Below, piece by piece: positions 19,506 to 27,782 of a DNA stretch of 64,000 nt; position 1 is the first letter of the stretch, and each line of letters starts with the position of its first letter. The translations under genes and the position numbers were made by a program. Source of the DNA: Ferranicluibacter quercicola (GTDB lineage Bacteria; Pseudomonadota; Alphaproteobacteria; Rhizobiales; Rhizobiaceae). The notes under the pieces are model-generated. The model searched no databases, was not told the DNA's origin, and saw only the letters and a program-made list of their open reading frames with translations. The DNA is taken from assembly GCF_021168455.1 (NCBI RefSeq), contig NZ_JAJOZR010000006.1:124001-188000 (forward strand), read 5' to 3'.

Positions 19506-20303
19506 ATGTCCGACCCTACCCTCCTTGTCGTCGATGGCCTGAAGGCGACCTATGTCCATGCGATCACGGCGCTTCACGATGTCGGCTTCACGCTGGCCGA
19601 GGGCGAGATCGTGGCGCTGCTCGGCGCCAACGGGGCCGGCAAGACAACGGTGCTGAAGGCGCTGTCGAACCTTCTGTCGGCGGCACGCGGGCAGATCCGG
19701 GCCGGCAGCATCCGCTTTGCCGGCCGCGACGTGACCGCGACGCGCCCGGCCGATCTCGTGCGCGCCGGCCTCGTGCCGGTGCTGGAGGGCCGGCACTGCT
19801 TTCCGAGCCTGACGGTGGAGGAGAACCTGATCTCCGGCGGGCTCGGGCGCGGCAGCACCCGCCGGGAGATCGCGGCCGATCTCGACAAGGTCTATGCGCA
19901 TTTTCCGCAGCTGGCGGAGAAGCGCCGGACGGCAAGCGGACTGACCTCCGGCGGCGAGCAGCAGATGACGGCGATCGGCCGGGCGCTGATGTCGCGCCCG
20001 CGGCTCCTCGTCCTCGACGAGCCCTCCATGGGGCTCGCCCCCCTCGTCGTGCAGGATATCTTCGCCACGCTGCAGCGGCTGAACCGCGAGGAGGGGCTCT
20101 CCCTGCTCGTGGCCGAGCAGAATGCGGCGGTGGCGCTGCGCGTCGCGCACCGGGCGATCGTGCTCGAAAACGGCGTCACGGTTCTTTCTGGCACCGCGGC
20201 GGAGCTGACGGCCCGCGACGACATCAAGGCCTTCTATCTCGGCCACAAGGCCCCGGTGCCAGTCCCGTCCAGAGCGTCCTCAACCCCGGCCTTCGCCGGC
20301 TAA
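19506..20303 (+). CDS. Branched-chain-type ABC transporter ATPase (LivF-like)
   Basis: Second ATPase, 265 residues, completing the five-component importer. Walker A GANGAGKTT, LivF-type GLVPVLEGRHCFPSLTVEENL, signature TSGGEQQMTAIGRALM, Walker B LLVLDEPSMGLAPLVV and VAEQN. A Ser/Pro-rich tail follows the ABC domain. ATG 19506 follows AGAGGAA. The sfnB-like gene follows after 23 bases. Confidence 0.93.
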   Translation: MSDPTLLVVDGLKATYVHAITALHDVGFTLAEGEIVALLGANGAGKTTVLKALSNLLSAARGQIRAGSIRFAGRDVTATRPADLVRAGLVPVLEGRHCFPSLTVEENLISGGLGRGSTRREIAADLDKVYAHFPQLAEKRRTASGLTSGGEQQMTAIGRALMSRPRLLVLDEPSMGLAPLVVQDIFATLQRLNREEGLSLLVAEQNAAVALRVAHRAIVLENGVTVLSGTAAELTARDDIKAFYLGHKAPVPVPSRASSTPAFAG

Positions 20304-20326
20304 CCGATGTCACAGGAGTGATCGAC

Positions 20327-21574
20327 ATGACGATTTCCAACATCAAGACCGAGAATGCCGCCAGAGCGGTGCCGGCCGTGGCGCGCCCCGCCGAGCCCGC
20401 CCATATCGTTTCGAGCGATGCCGAGGCGATCGCGATCGCGAAACGGCTCGCGGCCGATTTCGTCAAGGAGGCCGCGCTTCGCGACCGCGACCGCATCTGG
20501 CCCGTGAAGGAACTCGACGCCTTCTCGCAGAGCGGCCTCTGGTCGATCAATGTGCCCAGGGCCTTCGGCGGGCCGGAGGTGTCCTATGCGACGCTCGCCA
20601 AGGTGATCGAGATCATTTCGGCGGCCGATCCCTCGATCGGGCAGGTGGCGCAGAACCATCTGGGCGTCGTCGCCGCCATCCGCACCGTCTCCGATCCGGC
20701 GCAACAGGCGCTGCTGTTTGCCGAGGTGCTGCGCGGCACCCGCTTCGGCAATGCCTTTTCCGAGTTCGGCTCCAGGCGCGCGGTGGATTTCGAGACGCGC
20801 TTCGTGGATGCCGGCGATCACGTGGTGGTCACGGGTCAGAAGTTCTACGCGTCCGGCGCGCTGCTCGCCCATCTCGTGCCGATCGTCGCGCTCGATGACG
20901 CGGGCCGGGCCTGGTACGCGATCGCCGAGCGCGATGCGCCGGGGCTGACGGTGATCGACGACTGGTCCGCCTTCGGGCAGCGCACGACCCTGTCGGGCAC
21001 CGTGCTGCTGGACAATGTGAAGGTATCGAAGACCCATCTCGTACCCGGCTACAAGGGTTACGAGGTGCCGACCGCCGACGGGGCGATCTTCCAGATCATC
21101 CAGGTGGCGGTGGACACCGGCATCGCGCAGGCCGCAATCGATGAGACCGTGTCCTTCGTGCGCACCAAGAGCCGCGCCTGGGTGGATTCCGGCGTCGACA
21201 ATGCCTGGGACGATCCCTACACGATCCAGGCGGTGGGCGATCTGACGCTGCGGCTGCATGCGGCGCAGGCGCTGCTGGAAAAGGCCGGATACGCCATCGA
21301 CCGGGCGATCCTCGACCCCAATGCCGAGACGGTCGCGGAAGCGCAGATCGTGACGGCGGAGGCGAAGATCCTCTCCACCGAGATCGCCATCGCCGCCACC
21401 AACAAGCTCTTCGAGCTGGCCGGCACGCGCTCGACGCTTGCCGAACACGGCCTAGACCGCCACTGGCGCAACGCCCGCACCCACACGCTGCACGATCCGG
21501 TGCGCTGGAAATATGCCATTCTTGGCAAGTATTTCCTCAATGGCGAAAAGCCGCCGCTCCACGCCTGGAGCTGA
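20327..21574 (+). CDS. sfnB: SfnB/DszC-type sulfur-acquisition flavoprotein
   Basis: Acyl-CoA-dehydrogenase-fold flavoprotein, 415 residues, of the SfnB branch linked to sulfone/organosulfur use and related to DszC monooxygenases. Family blocks include SGLWSINVPRAFGGPEVSYATLAKVIEIISAADPSIGQVAQNH, GTRFGNAFSE and VVTGQKFYASGALLAHLVPIVA. The DdhaA-like C-terminus contains LFELAGTRSTLAEHGLDRHWRNARTHTLHDPVRWKY, where the HDP segment contacts flavin in this branch. AGGAG precedes ATG 20327. The frame continues upstream as a shadow of livF. Last gene of the sulfur operon; convergent with guaD, 29 bases away. Exact reaction unknown. Confidence 0.88.
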   Translation: MTISNIKTENAARAVPAVARPAEPAHIVSSDAEAIAIAKRLAADFVKEAALRDRDRIWPVKELDAFSQSGLWSINVPRAFGGPEVSYATLAKVIEIISAADPSIGQVAQNHLGVVAAIRTVSDPAQQALLFAEVLRGTRFGNAFSEFGSRRAVDFETRFVDAGDHVVVTGQKFYASGALLAHLVPIVALDDAGRAWYAIAERDAPGLTVIDDWSAFGQRTTLSGTVLLDNVKVSKTHLVPGYKGYEVPTADGAIFQIIQVAVDTGIAQAAIDETVSFVRTKSRAWVDSGVDNAWDDPYTIQAVGDLTLRLHAAQALLEKAGYAIDRAILDPNAETVAEAQIVTAEAKILSTEIAIAATNKLFELAGTRSTLAEHGLDRHWRNARTHTLHDPVRWKYAILGKYFLNGEKPPLHAWS

Positions 21575-21603
21575 GCGGGGGCCGGACACCCGGGTCGGGG
21601 GGC

Positions 21604-23016
21604 TCACACCCCGCGCCCGCCGACCCAGACAGTGGCGATGTTCGCGGTCGAGGCGGTGTAGAGGATCTTGTCGAGAATGCCCCCGGCATCGGTCTCGTCG
21701 AACAGGCGGATGGTGCCGCGCTCGGCCTGCGTGTCGACCGCCAGCGCATCGAACTGGTAGCCGACCGCGAACCGGCCGACCGGCAGATCGAGCGCATCGC
21801 CCCCGCCGGCCGTGGCGAGGTGAAAGGCCGTGCGGATATCGATCCGGGCGGCCGGGCCCGTTCCGCGCTCCGCCGGCGGCCGTGCTGGATCCACGCCGCT
21901 CTCCAGCATGCGCGAGGCCTGCACGGCGCTGCGGCAGGTGTCGAGCATGAAGGCGCTCGGACCGCCCGAAATATCGGTGCCCAGCCCGACATGCAGGCCC
22001 TTTTCGAGCGCGGCGCGCAGCGGGAAGACGGCATTGGCGAAATAGATGTTGGACAGCGGGCAATGGGCGACGGCCGCCTGCCGCAGCCGCGTGGTCTCCA
22101 TGTCCGCCTCCGTCAGGAAATTGGCATGGGCCATCACCGTGCGCCGGCCGAGAAGACCGAAGCGGTCGAGCATGGTGGTGTCGGTGGCGCCGAAGCGGGC
22201 AAGCACATGGCCGTGCTCCCAGTCGCTTTCCGAGCCATGGGTCTGGACATGGCAGCCGCAGTCGGCCGCCAGCTGCCCGAGCCCTTCGAGCGTCGCATCG
22301 GTGCAGGCGGGAATGAACCGCGGCGTGACGACGGGCAGGACGCGGGCCTCGCCATTGTCGGCATGCGCGCGCACATAATCGATCAGCGCCCGCGTGCCCG
22401 CGATCGCCGCCTCCGGCGAGGCATCGCGGTAGGTATCCGGGCAGCTTTCGGGATGGTCCATCGCCACCTTGCCGATCAGCGCCCTCTGGCCCCTCTCCAG
22501 ACAGGTATCGACCAGAATGCGGGTCGCGTCCTGATGCAGCGTGGCGAAATAGAGCGCGGTCGTCGTGCCGCCGGCCAGCAGATCCGCGACCAGCAGGCCG
22601 TAACTCCGGCGAGAGAAGGCGAGATCGGCATAGCGGGCTTCGAGCGGGAAGGTGTAGGTCTGCAGCCAGACCTCGAGCGGCACGTCCAGCGCCAGCCCGA
22701 GCTGGGGATATTGCGGGGCATGCACATGCAGATCGACGAAGCCCGGCAGCAGATAGGTGCCTTGCGGCAGGGTCTTAAGCGTCCCCTCCGCCAGGCGCGC
22801 GGCGCGCACGTCGTCGTAGACGGCATCGCCCGGCCGGTGGATGGCCTCGATCGCCCCGTCCGCGCCGATCGCGATCAGCGCATCCTCCAGCACGTCGATC
22901 GTGCCGCGGTCGGGCGCGTGAAAGCCGGAGGCGAGCAGCGTGCGGCCACGCAAATGCGGTCCGGTTTGCCGTCCCGCGCGTTCGTTGGTCGGCTTTGCGG
23001 TCTGCGGCGCCGTCAC
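21604..23016 (-). CDS. guaD: Guanine deaminase
   Basis: Zinc amidohydrolase converting guanine to xanthine and ammonia, 470 residues. It shows LLPGFVDLHVHAPQYPQLGLALDVPLEVWLQTYTFPLEARYAD (metal ligands H-x-H and the PQY..G substrate block), GGTTTALYFATLH, a THGSESDWE block, VMAHANFLTE and the second-shell LGTDISGG. Translation starts at GTG 23016, forming a GTGA overlap with the stop of the Rieske-less oxygenase upstream, which implies translational coupling. The pairing suggests both enzymes act on the same purine flow. It might also deaminate methylated guanines; that is inference. Confidence 0.95.
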   Translation of the reverse strand: MTAPQTAKPTNERAGRQTGPHLRGRTLLASGFHAPDRGTIDVLEDALIAIGADGAIEAIHRPGDAVYDDVRAARLAEGTLKTLPQGTYLLPGFVDLHVHAPQYPQLGLALDVPLEVWLQTYTFPLEARYADLAFSRRSYGLLVADLLAGGTTTALYFATLHQDATRILVDTCLERGQRALIGKVAMDHPESCPDTYRDASPEAAIAGTRALIDYVRAHADNGEARVLPVVTPRFIPACTDATLEGLGQLAADCGCHVQTHGSESDWEHGHVLARFGATDTTMLDRFGLLGRRTVMAHANFLTEADMETTRLRQAAVAHCPLSNIYFANAVFPLRAALEKGLHVGLGTDISGGPSAFMLDTCRSAVQASRMLESGVDPARPPAERGTGPAARIDIRTAFHLATAGGGDALDLPVGRFAVGYQFDALAVDTQAERGTIRLFDETDAGGILDKILYTASTANIATVWVGGRGV

Positions 23017-23870
23017 GCGGCCATCGCGGTCGTGCCGTAGGTGATGCCCTTCTCCTTCAGCCAGCGGCGATAGGCGATGGACGAGGCGTCGGCCCGCGTC
23101 GGGATCTCCGCGCGGGGCTCCATCGGCAGGAGCAGGGGCCGCTGGTTTTCCAGAATGATCCGGTCCTGCAGGAAGATCAGTTGCTGGAACTGCACGAGCT
23201 CGGTGGTGGTCGAGACATCGTCGATCAGGAACATCACGGGATGGGCGATGCAGCGGTCGGGATCGAGCGGTTGGACGAACAGGCAGATCACGTCCCAGCG
23301 GTTGGCGGCATTCGGGCAGGTCTTGTACAGGAGCGTCGCGAACGGGGTCATCACCCGGTAGATATAGTCGGTCATGATGCCGGATGTGGCGGACAGGGCG
23401 GCCTGCGGCTGGAAGAACTGGCAATTGGTCGCCCAGACCTCGTCCACGTCGCGGCGGATCTCGGCATTGTAATGCAGCACCTCGGTGTGCGGTTCGGCGC
23501 CGAGAATATCGGTATGGACGAAGGGAAAATGCGCCATGTCGAGGAAATTCTCCACGATGCGCAGGCCGGAGGCGTGCACCGCGACCGTGCCGCAATTGAC
23601 CACGCGCCGGTCGGGCTCGTCCGCTTCGGGCAGCGAGAACAGGCCGCCGGCGGGCGTGCCGGGCGTCGCCCAGAGAAGGCCGAAGCGGCGGAGGGTCGGC
23701 AGCGGATCGTCCCGCCCCTTTGCCCTCACGGTGAGGGTGCCGTCGTCGGCGCGCGTGACGGCGAGGTCCGTGCCGAGAAGCCGGGTCGCGGACGTGCCGC
23801 GGGGCAGGTCCGCCTCGGTCGCCAGCGGATACCACTGGTCGAGCGCGGCCTTGTCGGAACAGGTGGTCAT
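23013..23870 (-). CDS. Rieske-less non-heme iron oxygenase catalytic subunit 1 (NdmC-like architecture)
   Basis: A 285-residue relative of Rieske oxygenase alpha subunits (vanillate/caffeine demethylase type) without a Rieske cluster. The N-terminal beta part survives (WYPLATEADLPRG..RLLGTDLAVTR, then FGLLWATPGTP), but the roughly 50 residues that would carry CXH and CXXH between residues about 49 and 59 are missing. The mononuclear iron site remains: D111-x2-H114-x4-H119 in ENFLDMAHFPFVH. Electrons must come from a separate Rieske protein, plausibly that at 29602-30255. It is paralogous to the gene at 37917-38771, best in the C-terminal IPTRAD..SSIAYRRWLKEKG. P. putida NdmC works this way on 7-methylxanthine; the substrate here is unknown. 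Confidence 0.9.
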   Translation of the reverse strand: MTTCSDKAALDQWYPLATEADLPRGTSATRLLGTDLAVTRADDGTLTVRAKGRDDPLPTLRRFGLLWATPGTPAGGLFSLPEADEPDRRVVNCGTVAVHASGLRIVENFLDMAHFPFVHTDILGAEPHTEVLHYNAEIRRDVDEVWATNCQFFQPQAALSATSGIMTDYIYRVMTPFATLLYKTCPNAANRWDVICLFVQPLDPDRCIAHPVMFLIDDVSTTTELVQFQQLIFLQDRIILENQRPLLLPMEPRAEIPTRADASSIAYRRWLKEKGITYGTTAMAA

Positions 23871-23930
23871 GCGACGCCTCCTCTGGGTCGTGGGTCCGGT
23901 CCGTCACGGCGCGATGCCCGGCCGTCCGTC

Positions 23931-23957
23931 GGTTTGCGCAACAGTATAGCGCGAACC
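23931..23957 (-). promoter_or_regulatory. Inverted repeat around a -10-like box upstream of oxygenase 1
   Basis: On the minus strand GGTTCGCGC and GCGCAAACC (8 of 9 complementary) flank a 9-base loop containing TATACT. It lies 61 bases upstream of the oxygenase start, in the 135-base gap after the permease. This looks like an operator with a promoter in the middle; no good -35 box is seen. It could give oxygenase-guaD expression independent of the transporter. Confidence 0.45.
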
Positions 23958-24005
23958 GCCGGAGGGGAAACAGCGCCGCTCAAGGCCGTGCGCGGGAGAA
24001 GCCGG

Positions 24006-24941
24006 TCAGCGGACATCGCGATAATAGGGCAGGCCGAGGGCGGCGGGGGCGGCCATGATGCGGCGCATGCGCTGGAAGGCGAGCACCGGCACGATGATGA
24101 AGGCCACGGTGCCGAGATAGGGCAGCATGGACAGGAAGGCGGGCGCGACCGGCCAGCCGCGCGCCTGCCCGACGAAGCCGAGCGCGGTGATGAAGCCGAA
24201 CAGGAGGCCCGACAGCACCGCCGGGATCGGCCGGTAGCCCGCGAAGATCACCAGCGCCACCGCGATCCAGCCGCGCCCGGCCACCACGCCATCCGACCAG
24301 GAGGGCACGAAGGTCAGCGTCAGATAGGCGCCGGCGCCCGCCGCCAGCGCCGAGCCGGCGGTGACATAGGCAAAGCGGATCAGCGTCACCGGGATGCCCG
24401 CCGCATCCGCCGCCGCCGGGTTCTCGCCCACGGCGCGCAGGTTCAGCCCGTGGCGCGTCCGGAACATCAGGATCGACAGCCCGACCGGCAGGATGATGTA
24501 GATCAGGTAGACGAGGATGTTCTGCGAGAAGAAGGCCTTGCCGAGCACGGGAAGGCTGCTGAGGATCGGCACCTCGACGCCGGGAAAGACGGCGCGGGCC
24601 GGCATGCCGGAATAGGCGCGGCCGATGGTGGAGGCAAGACCGCTGCCCATCAGCGTCAGCGCCAGCCCGCACAGCACCTGGTTGGCCCGCAGGATCACCG
24701 TCGCGAAGGCGAACACCATGCCGAACAGCGCGCCGACGGCCAGCGCCGCGAGAAAGCCGATGCTGGGCGAGGGCACGGCGGCGACGGTGGCGATCGCCGT
24801 CAGCGCGCCCATGGCCATCAGCCCCTCGACCCCCAGATTGACGACGCCGACCCGCTCGGCCAGCACCTCGCCGAGCGCGGCGAGCGCCAGAACGCCGCCT
24901 GCGAGAAAGGCCGTGGTGAAGAGACCGGTCAGAAGATCCAT
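24006..24941 (-). CDS. Nucleoside/purine-type ABC permease (BmpC/NupC-like)
   Basis: Inner-membrane channel subunit, 311 residues, eight or more hydrophobic helices, of the permease family paired with BMP-type binding proteins. Signatures are GVVNLGVEGLMAMGAL near the N-terminus, ANQVLCGLALTLMGSGL, and the coupling-loop motif GLNLRAVGENPAAADAAGIPV. AAGGAG precedes ATG 24941. The gene starts 12 bases after the partner permease. Confidence 0.94.
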   Translation of the reverse strand: MDLLTGLFTTAFLAGGVLALAALGEVLAERVGVVNLGVEGLMAMGALTAIATVAAVPSPSIGFLAALAVGALFGMVFAFATVILRANQVLCGLALTLMGSGLASTIGRAYSGMPARAVFPGVEVPILSSLPVLGKAFFSQNILVYLIYIILPVGLSILMFRTRHGLNLRAVGENPAAADAAGIPVTLIRFAYVTAGSALAAGAGAYLTLTFVPSWSDGVVAGRGWIAVALVIFAGYRPIPAVLSGLLFGFITALGFVGQARGWPVAPAFLSMLPYLGTVAFIIVPVLAFQRMRRIMAAPAALGLPYYRDVR

Positions 24942-24952
24942 CGTCTGCTCCT

Positions 24953-25993
24953 TCACGCCGTATCGCGCGTGATGCGGTAATGGGCGAGCTCGTCGCCGAT
25001 GGCGGTGAGAAACAGGATGAGCCCGGTGATGGCCAGCACCGCCGAGGTCGTCAGCCCCTGCGTCTGAAGGATGATGCCGGAATTGAGGATGAAGGCCATC
25101 AGCGCGGCGGAGAAGATGACGCCGATGGCCGAGGAGCGCGCAAGCACCGCGACCATGATGCCGAGATAGCCGTAATTGTTGGAAATGCCGCCCTGCAGCC
25201 GGTGCACGGTGCCCGCCACCTCCAGCATGCCGGCAAGGCCGGCGATCGCGCCCGAAAGCAGCATGACGGCGATCAGGTGCCGGCGCACCGGAATCCCCGC
25301 ATATCTCGCCGCCGATGGGTTCGAGCCGACGAGGCGGACCTCGTAGCCCCAGCGCGAGAAGGCGAGACACAGGCCGACGAGAACCGCGACCAGAACCGCG
25401 ATCGGCAGGCCCCAATGGACCGAGCCCCAGAACTCCGGGATCTCGGCGGACAGGCGCGGCGTCGCGGAATTGGCGGCGCGGTCGCGCCAGACGCTGGTGG
25501 AGACGTAGAAGACGAGGAGGATGGCGACGAAGTTGAGGAGCAGCGTCGTGATCAGCTCGTTGACATTGGCATAGGCGCGGGCCAGCGTCGGGATCAGGAT
25601 CCACAGCGCGCCGCCGAGCAGGCCGGCCGCGAACATGGCGGGAAGGATGACGGCCGGCGGGCCGGGCACGAACAGGCCGACCACCGCCGCCCCGAAGGCG
25701 CCGGCATAGAACTGGCCCTCGGCGCCGATGTTCCAGGCGCCGATCTGCTGGGCGACGGCGACCGACAGGCCGGTCAGGATCAAGGGAGTCACCAGCAGCG
25801 CCAGATCCTCCAGGCCGAAGCTGGAGCTGAAGCTGGCGGAGATCACCTGAAAGCCGAGATCGAGCGGATCGGCGCCGGTCGCCGCCAGGACGAGGCCGGC
25901 GACGGCGAGGGCGAGCAGGATGGCCGCCGCACGCGCCGCAAAGGCGACGCCGGACGAGGCGGAGGCGATGCGCTGGACGCGGAAGGCGGCCAT
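24953..25993 (-). CDS. Nucleoside/purine-type ABC permease (BmpB/NupB-like)
   Basis: Partner channel subunit, 346 residues, with about nine hydrophobic segments. Motifs: GAWNIGAEGQFYAGAFGAA, NVNELITTLLLNFVAILLVFY, and the ATPase-contact loop VRLVGSNPSAARYAGIPVRRHL. ATG 25993 lies one base after the ATPase stop, so the two are tightly coupled. With the ATPase and BMP protein it forms an importer expected to carry nucleosides or purine bases. Confidence 0.94.
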   Translation of the reverse strand: MAAFRVQRIASASSGVAFAARAAAILLALAVAGLVLAATGADPLDLGFQVISASFSSSFGLEDLALLVTPLILTGLSVAVAQQIGAWNIGAEGQFYAGAFGAAVVGLFVPGPPAVILPAMFAAGLLGGALWILIPTLARAYANVNELITTLLLNFVAILLVFYVSTSVWRDRAANSATPRLSAEIPEFWGSVHWGLPIAVLVAVLVGLCLAFSRWGYEVRLVGSNPSAARYAGIPVRRHLIAVMLLSGAIAGLAGMLEVAGTVHRLQGGISNNYGYLGIMVAVLARSSAIGVIFSAALMAFILNSGIILQTQGLTTSAVLAITGLILFLTAIGDELAHYRITRDTA

Positions 25994-25994
25994 G

Positions 25995-27518
25995 TCAGGC
26001 GGCTCCGGGGACGCGCATGCGGCCGCCCATCATCAGGCCGATCTCGTCGATATCGGTCCGGTCGTTGTCGAGGATGCCCATGATCTTTCCCTCGTAGAGA
26101 ACGGCGATGCGGTCCGACAGGTTGAGCAGCTCTTCCAGCTCTTCGGAAATGAGGACGATGCCGGCGCCGGCATCGCGCAGCTCCACGATGTAGCGCAGCA
26201 TGGTGTTGATCGCGCCCACGTCGAGGCCGCGGCTCGGATAGGCGGCGACGAGCACCTTGCTCGCGATGCGGATCTCGCGCCGCGCCACCAGCCGCTGCTG
26301 GTTGCCGCCCGACAGATTGCGCACCGGCATGCCGAAATCGGGAATGGCGACCTCGGCGGCCGCCGCGATCTCGCGGGCGAGCGCCGCGGCCGCGGCCGGC
26401 CGGTAGAGGCCGCCCTGCGACACCGGCGACCGCCCATATTCCCGCATCACCGCGTTGACGGTGACGCTGAGCGCGGGCGCAAGGCCGCTGTGCAGCCGGT
26501 CTTCGGGAATGTGGCCGATGCCGCTGTCGGCGAAGGTGGCGGGATCGCTCGCGGAAACTTCCTGGCCCTCGATCAGGATACGCCCGGCGCTGGGCGGGCG
26601 GATGCCGGTCAGCACCTGGCTCAGCTCGCGCTGGCCGTTGCCCGCCACGCCCGCGATGCCGACGATCTCGCCGGCGCGGATGTCGAGCGAAACGCCGCTC
26701 AGCGCCAGATGGCCGCCGTCGCCCAGCGCCGACACGTTGTCGAGGCGGACCACCGGCGTGGCCGAGACCGGGCGGGCGCCCGGCGCGCGCTGGCGCATGT
26801 CGGCCAGCACGATATCGCGCCCGACCATGCGCCGCGCCAGCAGGCGGGGCGTGCAGTCGGCCGTGTTCTCGGTGGCGATCTTGCGGCCGCCGCGCAGGAT
26901 CGAGACGCGGTCGGAGATCTCCAGAACCTCGTCCAGCTTGTGGCTGATGAAGATCACCGCATTGCCGGCGGCCGCGAAGACCCGCAGCGCCTTGAACAGC
27001 TCGCGCGCCTCGGCCGGGGTCAGCACCGCCGTGGGTTCGTCGAGGATCAGCACGCGGGCATCGCGGGCGAGCACCCGCAGGATTTCCACGCGCTGCTGCT
27101 CGCCGGTCGAAAGGTCGCTCACCCGCGCGCCGGGGCGGGTCGCCAGGTTGAACCGGTCGGCGAGCGCCTGCGTGCGCGCTTCCAGCACGGGGGCGGAGGC
27201 GCGGCGCGGCGTGTCCGACCAGCCGAGATGGATGTTTTCGGCCACCGTGAAGGCCTGCACCAGCTTGAAATGCTGGTGGACCATGCCGATGCCGGCCGCG
27301 ATCGCCTGCACCGGCGTCGAGAACTGCCTGGCATAGCCGTCGATGATGATCTCGCCGGCATCCGGCTGGTAGATGCCGGTGAGGATGTTCATCAGCGTCG
27401 ACTTGCCGGCGCCGTTCTCGCCGAGCAGCGCATGGATCTCGCCGGGCATGACCTCCAGATGCACGTTCTCGTTGGCGACGACGCCCGGAAAATACTTGGC
27501 GATGCCTTTCAGCTGCAC
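25995..27518 (-). CDS. Nucleoside/purine-type ABC ATPase with tandem cassettes
   Basis: A 507-residue double ATPase, as in sugar and BMP-type nucleoside importers. Cassette 1 has Walker A GENGAGKSTL (about 32-41), GMVHQHFKLVQAFTVAEN, signature LSTGEQQRVEILR and ILDEPTAVLTPAE. Cassette 2 has a degenerate nucleotide site (GVAGNGQREL in place of Walker A), the signature LSGGNQQRLVARRE and AAYPSRGLDVGA with Tyr-Pro replacing the usual Glu-Pro. Only the first site looks fully catalytic, which is normal for this family. The start is uncertain: no ATG is available and GTG 27518 has no clear ribosome site, but it gives the expected N-terminus. Confidence 0.93.
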   Translation of the reverse strand: MQLKGIAKYFPGVVANENVHLEVMPGEIHALLGENGAGKSTLMNILTGIYQPDAGEIIIDGYARQFSTPVQAIAAGIGMVHQHFKLVQAFTVAENIHLGWSDTPRRASAPVLEARTQALADRFNLATRPGARVSDLSTGEQQRVEILRVLARDARVLILDEPTAVLTPAEARELFKALRVFAAAGNAVIFISHKLDEVLEISDRVSILRGGRKIATENTADCTPRLLARRMVGRDIVLADMRQRAPGARPVSATPVVRLDNVSALGDGGHLALSGVSLDIRAGEIVGIAGVAGNGQRELSQVLTGIRPPSAGRILIEGQEVSASDPATFADSGIGHIPEDRLHSGLAPALSVTVNAVMREYGRSPVSQGGLYRPAAAAALAREIAAAAEVAIPDFGMPVRNLSGGNQQRLVARREIRIASKVLVAAYPSRGLDVGAINTMLRYIVELRDAGAGIVLISEELEELLNLSDRIAVLYEGKIMGILDNDRTDIDEIGLMMGGRMRVPGAA

Positions 27519-27751
27519 GAGGGGCGGCGTGCCGGGAGCGGGCTGGAAACGGGGTGCGGGCGGGACTGTCGACAGGGCCGGGGACCTTGTGAGCGGGAGG
27601 GATGGAGGCGAAAAACGCGGCGGCTGAGAATGGGTCTTCAGAGTCGGGGGCTTGAGGTCGGGTCAGGCGTGGAGGGCAGGGCCGGGCTTCGCCCCGCCCC
27701 GGCATCCCCTGTCGGGACGCGCGGGGGCGGGTTTTCGTCCGGCGATGCCGG

Positions 27752-27772
27752 CCCGGGGGTGCAATCCCCGGG
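27752..27772 (-). other. GC-rich hairpin after BMP binding-protein gene
   Basis: Perfect 7-bp stem (CCCGGGG / CCCCGGG, 7-base loop) about 10 bases downstream of the BMP stop on the minus strand. A second, longer-range pair (27699-27706 with 27744-27751) lies beside it. It falls in the 264-base gap before the ATPase gene, which otherwise holds nothing recognised. Confidence 0.65.
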
Positions 27773-27782
27773 GGGAGGCTCC

